Source of the DNA: Nemopilema nomurai
Lineage: Eukaryota > Cnidaria > Scyphozoa > Rhizostomeae > Rhizostomatidae
DNA length: 64,000 nt
Direction of reading: 5' to 3'
Assembly: GCA_003864495.1 (NCBI GenBank)
Contig: ML133442.1
Span: forward strand, 2,369,747-2,433,746
Part shown: piece after piece, positions 56,561 through 64,000 of the stretch
Position numbering within the stretch: the stretch's first letter is position 1
Layout: every line of letters begins with the position of its first letter
The notes under the pieces: generated by a model
Seen by the model: the letters and a program-made list of their open reading frames with translations, nothing else
The model's database searches: none
What the model was told of the DNA's origin: nothing
Translations under genes and position numbers: made by a program

Positions 56561-59500
56561 ACATTAGATACGTAGCTCAAACTTTTTGCAGGCTTTAATT
56601 GTATTCATCACACAAGAAGATGCTAGGTACATTAAGATTTTCAATTGCAAAGCTTTAATTTCTCACAACAGATCGAGGCAGCTTTATTTTAGTAAAATTT
56701 GACAATTTTTCAAGGGTAACAAAGAGTTTAAACGGGAATATTTTCTCAGAAAAAAAATTTCAATTCATTAAATAAATCAATATTCCCCTTTATTAGGCAA
56801 GAAGGGTCTTGAAATTTACTTCAGGTTCATCAAATTGTTAACAGTTTCTTTAAAATGCGATTGTATTGACGCTGAATGTCGAAACTTTACGAGATTTTCC
56901 GACTATATAAGATACTTTACACTTTGTACGATTGAGTTTTTCTCCAAAACTATATTAGATACGTAACTCAAACTTTTTGCAGGCTTCAATTGTATTCTAT
57001 CACACAGGAAAATGCTAGTACCTGAAGTTTTTAAAATGCAAAGCTTCAAATTCTCACAACAGATCGAGTCGGCTATACTTGAATAGAATTCGACAAATTT
57101 TCAAGGGGAACACAGAGTTTAAACGGGTAATTTTCTCAGAAAAGATATTTTAATTATTGAAATCAATCAATATTCCTGTTAAATAGGCAGTAAGGGTCAT
57201 GAAATTCACTTCAATTTTATCAAATTGTTAACAGTTTTCTTTAAAATGCGATTGTATTGACGCTGAATGTCAAAACTTGCAGAGATTTTCGACTATATCA
57301 GATACTTTACACTTTGTACGATTGAGTTTTTCTCCAGAACTTATTAGATACGTAACTCAAACTTTTTGCAGGCTTGAACTGTATTCCATCACACAGGAAA
57401 ATGCTGGGTATATGAAGTTTTTAAATTGCAAAGCTTCAAATTCTCACAAAAGATCATGTCGGCTATACTTTAGTAGAATTCGACAACTTTTCAAGGGGAA
57501 CAAAAAATTTAAACGGGAAAATTTTCTCAGAAAAGATATTTTAATTATTGAAATCAATCAATATTCCTGTTAATTAGGCAGTAAGGGTCATGAAATTCAC
57601 TTCAAGTTTCAAATTGTTAACAGTTCTCTTTAAAATGCGATTGTATTGACGCTGAATGTCAAAACTTGCAGAGATTTTTCGACTATATCAGATACTTTAC
57701 ACTTTGTACGATTGAGTTTTTCTCGAAACTATATTAGATACGTAACTCAAACTTTTTGCAGGCTTTAATTGTATTCTATCACACAGGAAAATGCTGAGTA
57801 CCTGAAGTTTTTAAAATGCAAAGCTTCCAATTCTCACAACAGATCGAGTCGGCTATACTTGAATAGAATTCGACAAATTTTCAAGGGGAACACAGAGTTT
57901 AAACGGGTAAATTTTCTCAGAAAAGATATTTTAATTATTGAAATCAATCAATATTCCTGTTAAATAGGCAGTAAGGGTCATGAAATTCACTTCAATTTTA
58001 TCAAATTGTTAACCGTTCTCTTTAAAATGCGATTGTATTGACGCTGAATGTCAAAACTTGCAGAGATTTTCCGACTATATCAGATACTTTACACTTTGTA
58101 CGATTGAGTTTTTCTCCAGAACTTATTAGATACGTAACTCAAACTTTTTGCAGGCTTGAACTGTATTCCATCACACAGAAAATGCTGGTATATGAAGTTT
58201 TTAATTGCAAAGCTTCAATTCTCACAAAGATCGAGTCGGCTATACTTTAGTAGAATTCGACAACTTTTCAAGGGGAACAAAAAATTTAAACGGGAAATTT
58301 TCTCAGAAAAGATATTTTAATTATTGAAATCAATCAATATTCCTGTTAATTAGGCAGTAAGGGTCATGAAATTCACTTCAAGTTTACAAATTGTTAACAG
58401 TTCTCTTTAAAATGCGATTGTATTGACGCTGAATGTCAAAACTTGCAGAGATTTTCGACTATATCAGATACTTTACACTTTGTACGATTGAGTTTTTCTC
58501 CAAACTTATTAGATACGTAACTCAAACTTGCAGGTTTAATTATTCCATCACACAAGAAAATGCTGGTAATGAAGTTTTCAATTGCAAAGCTCAAATTCTC
58601 ACAACAGATCGAACGGCTTTACTTTTAGAATTCGACAACTTTTCAAGGGGAACAAAATTTAAACGGAAAATTTTCTCAGAAAAAATATTTTAATTAATAA
58701 ATCAATCAATATTCCTGTTATTAGGCAGAAGGGTCATGAATTCACTTCAGTTTATCAAACTGTTAACATTTTCTTTAAAATGCGATTGTATTGACGCTGA
58801 ATGTCGAAACTTGCAGAGATTTTCCGACTATATCAGATACTTTACACTTTGTACGATTGAGTTTTTCTCCAGAACTTATAATACGTAACTCAAACTTTTT
58901 GCAGGCTTTAACTGTATTCCATCACACAGGAAAATGCTGGGTATATGAAGTTTTTAAATTGCAAAGCTTCAAATTCTCACAAAACGATCGGCTATACTTT
59001 AGTAGAATTCGACAACTTTTCAAGGGAACATAGTTTAAACGGGAAAATTTTCTCAGAAAAGATATTTTAATTATTGAAATCAATCAATATTCCTGTTAAT
59101 TAGGCAGTAAGGGTCATGAAATTCACTTCAAGTTTATCAAATTGTTAACAGTTCTTTTAAAATGCGATTGTATTGACGCTGAAATGTCAAAACTTGCAGA
59201 GATTTTCCGACTATATCAGATACTTTACACTTTGTACGATTGAGTTTTTCTCCAAACTTATTAGATACGTAACTCAAACTTTTTGCAGGCTTTAATTGTA
59301 TTCTATCACACAGGAAAATGCTGAGTACCTGAAGTTTTTAAGATGCGAAGCTTCAATTTCTCACAACAGATCGAGTCGGCTATACTTGAATAGAATTCGA
59401 CAACTTTTGAAGGGGAACAAAAAATTTAAACGGGAAAATTTTCCAAGAAAAGATATTTTAATTATTGGAATCAATCAATTTTCCTGTTAATTAGGCAAGA

Positions 59501-62500
59501 AGGTTCATGAAATTCACTTCAAGTTTATCAAATTGTTAATAGTTTTTTAAAACGCGATTGTATTGACGCTGAATGTCAAAACTTTATGAGATTTTCCGAC
59601 TATATCACATACTTTACACTTTGTACGATTAAGTTTTTCTTCAAACCTATATTAGATACGTAACTCAAACTTTTTGCAGGCTTTAATTGTATTCCATCAC
59701 ACAGGAAAATGCTGAGTACCTGAAGTTTTTATAATGCAAAGCTTCCAATTCTCACAACAGATCGAGTCGGCTATACTTGAATAGAATTCGACAACTTTTC
59801 AAGGGTAACACAGAGTTTAAACGGGAGTATTTTCTGAGAACCAATATTTTAATTGATGAAATCAATCAATATTCCTGTTAATTAGGCAGTAAGGGTCATG
59901 AAATTCACTTCAAGTCTATCAAATTGTAAGCAGTTCTCTTTAAAAATGCGATTGTATTGACGCTAAATGTCAAAACTTGCAGAGATTTTCCGACTATATC
60001 AGATACTTTACACTTAGTACGATTGAGTTTTTCTCGAAACCTATATTAGATACGTAACTCAAACTTTTTGCAGGCTTTAATTGTATTCTATCACACAGGA
60101 AAATGCGGAGTACCTGAAGTTTTTAAAATGCAAAGCTTCCAATTCTCACAACAGATCGAGTCGGCTATACTTGAATAGAATTCGACAAATTTTCAAGGGG
60201 AACACAGAGTTTAAACGGGTAAATTTTCTCAGAAAAGATATTTTAATTATTGAAATCAATCAATATTCCTGTTAATTAGGCAGTAAGGGTCATGAAATTC
60301 ACTTCAAGTTTATCAAATTGTTAACAGTTTTCTTTAAAATGCGATTGTATTGACGCTGAATGTCAAAACTTGCAGAGATTTTCCGACTATATCAGATACT
60401 TTACACTTTGTACGATTGAGTTTTTCTCCAAACTTATTAGATACGTAACTCAAACTTTTTGCAGGCTTTAATTGTATTCCATCACACAGGAAAATGCTGG
60501 TATATGAAGTTTTTAAATTGCAAAGCTTCAAATTCTCACAAAGATCGAGTCGGCTATACTTTAGTAGAATTCGACAACTTTTCAAGGGAACAAAAAATTT
60601 AAACGGGAAAATTTTCTCAGAAAAATATTTTAATTATTGAAATCAATCAATATTCCTGTTAATTAGGCAGAAGGGTCATGAAATTCACTTCAAGTTTATC
60701 AAATTGTTAACAGTTTCTTTAAAATGCGATTGTATTGACGCTGAATGTCAAAACTTGCAGAGATTTTCCGACTATATCAGATACTTTACACTTTGTACGA
60801 TTGAGTTTTTCTCCAAACTTATTAGATACGTAACTCAAACTTTTTGCAGGCTTTAATGTATTCCATCACACAGGAAAATGCTGGTATGAAGTTTTTAAAT
60901 TGCAAAGCTTCAATTCTCACAACAGATCGAGTCGGCTTACTTTAAGAATTCGACAACTTTTCAAGGGAACAAAAATTTAAACGGGAAAATTTTCTCAGAA
61001 AAATATTTTAATTATGAAATCAATCAATATTCCTGTTCATTAGGCAAGAAGGGTCATGAAATTCACTTCAAGTTTATCAAATTGTTAACATTTTCTTTAA
61101 AAATGCGATTGTATTGACGCTGAATGTCAAAACTTGCAGAGATTTTTCCGACTATATCAGATACTTTACACTTTGTACGATTGAGTTTTTCTCCAAACTA
61201 TATTAGATACGTAACTCAAACTTTTTGCAGGCTTTAATTGTATTCCATCACACAGGAAAATGGGTACATGAAGTTTTTAAATTGCAAAGCTTAAATTCTC
61301 ACAACAGATCGACGGCTTACTTTAGTAGAATTCGACAACTTTTCAAGGGAAACATAGTTTAAACGGGAAATTTTCTCAGAAAAAATATTTTAATTATGAA
61401 ATCAATCAATATTCCTGTTATTAGGCAGAAGGGTCATGAAATTCACTTCAAGTTTATCAAATTGTTAACAGTTTTCTTTAAAATGCGATTGTATTGACGC
61501 TGAATGTCAAAACTTGCAGAGATTTTCCGACTATATCAGATACTTTACACTTTGTACGATTGAGTTTTTCTCCAAACTTTATAAGATACGTAACTCAAAC
61601 TTTTTGCAGGCTTTAACTGTATTCCATCACACAGGAAAATGCTGAGTATGAAGTTTTTAAATTGCAAAGCTTCAATTCTCACAACAGATCGAGTCGGCTA
61701 TACTTAGTAGAATTCGACAACTTTTCAAGGGAACACAAGTTTAAACGGGAATATTTTCTCAAAAAATATTTTAATTATGAAATCAATCAATATTCCTGTT
61801 AATTAGGCAGAAGGGTCATGAAATTCACTTCAAGTTTATCAAATTGTTAACAGTTCTTTAAAAATGCGATTGTATTGACGCTGAATGTCAAAACTTGCAG
61901 AATTTTCCGACTATATCAGATACTTTACACTTTGTACGATTGAGTTTTTCTCCAAACTATATTAGATACGTAACTCAAACTTTTTGCAGGCTTTAATTGT
62001 ATTCTATCACACAGGAAAATGCTGAGTACCTGAAGTTTTTAAATGCAAAGCTTCAATTCTCACAACAGATCGAGTCGGCTATACTTTAGTAGAATTCGAC
62101 AACTTTTCAAGGGGAAAAAGTTTAAACGGGAAATTTTCTCAGAAAAATATTTTAATTATTGAAATCAATCAATTTCCTGTTAATTAGGCAAGAAGGGTCA
62201 TGAAATTCACTTCAAGTTTATCAAATTGTTAACAGTTCTTTTAAAATGCGATTGTATTGACGCTGAATGTCAAAACTTGCAGAGATTTTCCGACTATATC
62301 AGATACTTTACACTTTGTACGATTGAGTTTTTCTCCAAACTATATTAGATACGTAACTCAAACTTTTTGCAGGCTTTAATTGTATTCATCACACAGGAAA
62401 ATGCTGAGTATGAAGTTTTTAAATGCAAAGCTTCAATTCTCACAACAGATCGAGTCGGCTATACTTTAGTAGAATTCGACAACTTTTCAAGGGTAACACA

Positions 62501-64000
62501 GAGTTTAAACGGGAAATTTTCTCAGAAAATATTTTAATTGATGAAATCAATCAATATTCCTGTTAATTAGGCAGAAGGGTCATGAAATTCACTTCAAGTT
62601 TATCAAATTGTTAACAGTTTCTTTAAAAATGCGATTGTATTGACGCTGAATGTCAAAACTTGCAGAGATTTTCCGACTATATCAGATACTTTACACTTTG
62701 TACGATTGAGTTTTTCTCCAAACTATATTAGATACGTAACTCAAACTTTTTGCAGGCTTTAATTGTATTCTATCACACAGGAAAATGCTGAGTACCTGAA
62801 GTTTTTAAATGCAAAGCTTCAATTCTCACAACAGATCGAGTCGGCTATACTTAGTAGAATTCGACAACTTTTCAAGGGTAACACAGAGTTTAAACGGGAT
62901 ATTTTCTCAAAAAGATATTTTAATTGATGAAATCAATCAATATTCCTGTTCATTAGGCAGAAGGTCATGAAATTCACTTCAAGTTTATCAAATTGTTAAC
63001 AGTTTCTTTAAAATGCGATTGTATTGACGCTGAATGTCAAAACTTGCAGAGATTTTCCGACTATATCAGATACTTTACACTTTGTACGATTGAGTTTTTC
63101 TCCAAACTATATTAGATACGTAACTCAAACTTTTTGCAGGCTTTAACTGTATTCATCACACAGGAAAATGCTGGGATATGAAGTTTTTAAATTGCAAAGC
63201 TTCAAATTCTCACAAAAGATCAGTCGGCTATACTTTAGTAGAATTCGACAACTTTTCAAGGGAACACAATTTAAACGGGAAATTTTCTCAGAAAAGATAT
63301 TTTAATTATTGAAATCAATCAATATTCCTGTTCATTAGGCAAAAGGGTCATGAAATTCACTTCAAGTTTATCAAATTGTTAACAGTTTTCTTTAAAAATG
63401 CGATTGTATTGACGCTGAATGTCAAAACTTGCAGATTTTCCGACTATATCAGATACTTTACACTTTGTACGATTGAGTTTTTCTCCAAACTTATTAGATA
63501 CGTAACTCAAACTTTTTGCAGGCTTTACTGTATTCCATCACACAGGAAAATGCTGGGTATATGAAGTTTTTAAATTGCAAAGCTTCAAATTCTCACAAAG
63601 ATCGAGTCGGCTATACTTTAGTAGAATTCGACAACTTTTCAAGGGAACAAAAAATTTAAACGGGAAATTTTCTCAGAAAAGATATTTTAATTATTGAAAT
63701 CAATCAATATTCCTGTTAATTAGGCAAAGAAGGGTCAGAAATTCACTTCAAGTTTATCAAATTGTTAACAGTTTTCTTTAAAATGCGATTGTATTGACGC
63801 TGATTGTCAAAACTTGCAGATTTTCGACTATATCAGATACTTTACACTTTGTACGATTGAGTTTTTCTCCAGAACTTATTAGATACGTAACTCAAACTTT
63901 TTGCAGGCTTGAACTGTATTCCATCACACAGGAAAATGCTGGGTATATGAAGTTTTTAAATTGCAAAGCTTCAAATTCTCACAAAAGATCATGTCGGCTA
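56561..64000. repeat. 384-bp satellite, main array (~20 units, runs off the end)
   Basis: The box TTAGATACGTAACTCAAAC recurs at 56574 (variant), 56955, 57344, 57734, 58126, 58509, ~58876, 59261, 59652, 60046, 60437, 60822, 61203, ~61583, 61962, 62345, 62728, 63112, 63494 and 63879. Spacing is 367-394 bp. Other fixed boxes are TTTTTGCAGGCTTTAATTG, TCACACAGGAAAATGCTG, TCAATCAATATTCCTGTTA, GCGATTGTATTGACGCTGA and CTATATCAGATACTTTACAC. Several units carry an open frame of about 64 codons (for example 57769-57963), but many units break it. Some units lack one base from many short runs. Confidence 0.97.

Noticed and set aside
57277..63564. Repeated ~64-codon open frames with YSITQENAEYLKF-type peptides in the satellite, each preceded by TTTTTGCAGG like a splice acceptor
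   Set aside because: Many units break the frame by small indels at different places and no start, donor or domain is shared. The similarity follows from the DNA repeat itself.

Overview
This window looks like a repeat-dominated stretch of nuclear DNA from an invertebrate animal. The genes have GT-AG introns, the elements are animal types (hAT with a ZMYM1-like transposase, short-LTR Ty1/copia, CR1/Jockey-type LINEs), and a primer-binding site matches animal initiator tRNA-Met. The mix (P2X7-like C-terminal domain, coral-style copia, a CXC/XPG-like repetitive gene family) is one I associate with cnidarians, but the species call is weak. I see no intact host gene, no rRNA, tRNA or CRISPR array. 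Nearly everything coding is a transposon or a broken piece of one.

Layout. 1-16094 and 27366-44123 are two copies (C1, C2) of one segment. They share a decayed LINE RT fragment, a 26-bp minisatellite, two small open frames of unknown nature, a copia element on the minus strand and a ~290/330-bp satellite. They differ by clean insertions and deletions: C2 alone has a 2.7-kb hAT with perfect 8-bp target duplications (and a LINE fragment inside it) and a solo-LTR-like insertion. C1 alone has a 2.8-kb block at 3731-6575. 16095-20050 is single-copy and featureless to me. 20052-22349 is a terminal-inverted-repeat element carrying two exons of a P2X7-like gene. 21666-24503 and 24503-27365 are a recent 2.85-kb tandem duplication that splits that element. 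44123-46205 holds a CR1-like LINE tail. 46206-47868 is a repeat with a small non-autonomous hAT in it. From 47869 to the end is a satellite domain (384-bp family, ~130-bp T-rich family, ~171-bp family), interrupted at 49854-53524 by a 3.67-kb transposon.

The two most interesting items follow. (1) The 49854-53524 element has ~500-bp inverted repeats, a 3-bp target duplication, paired CRE palindromes in each inverted repeat, and a multi-exon broken gene with an XPG/PIN-like nuclease region and a C-terminal CXC cysteine cluster. Its stop codon lies inside the right inverted repeat. (2) In both copia copies the integrase core is missing, and in its place, on the opposite strand, sits a 71-bp exon with splice sites encoding a piece of an RERE/atrophin-type BAH domain.

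The C1/C2 pair could be a true tandem segmental duplication or two haplotypes joined by the assembler. The sequence alone does not decide this.
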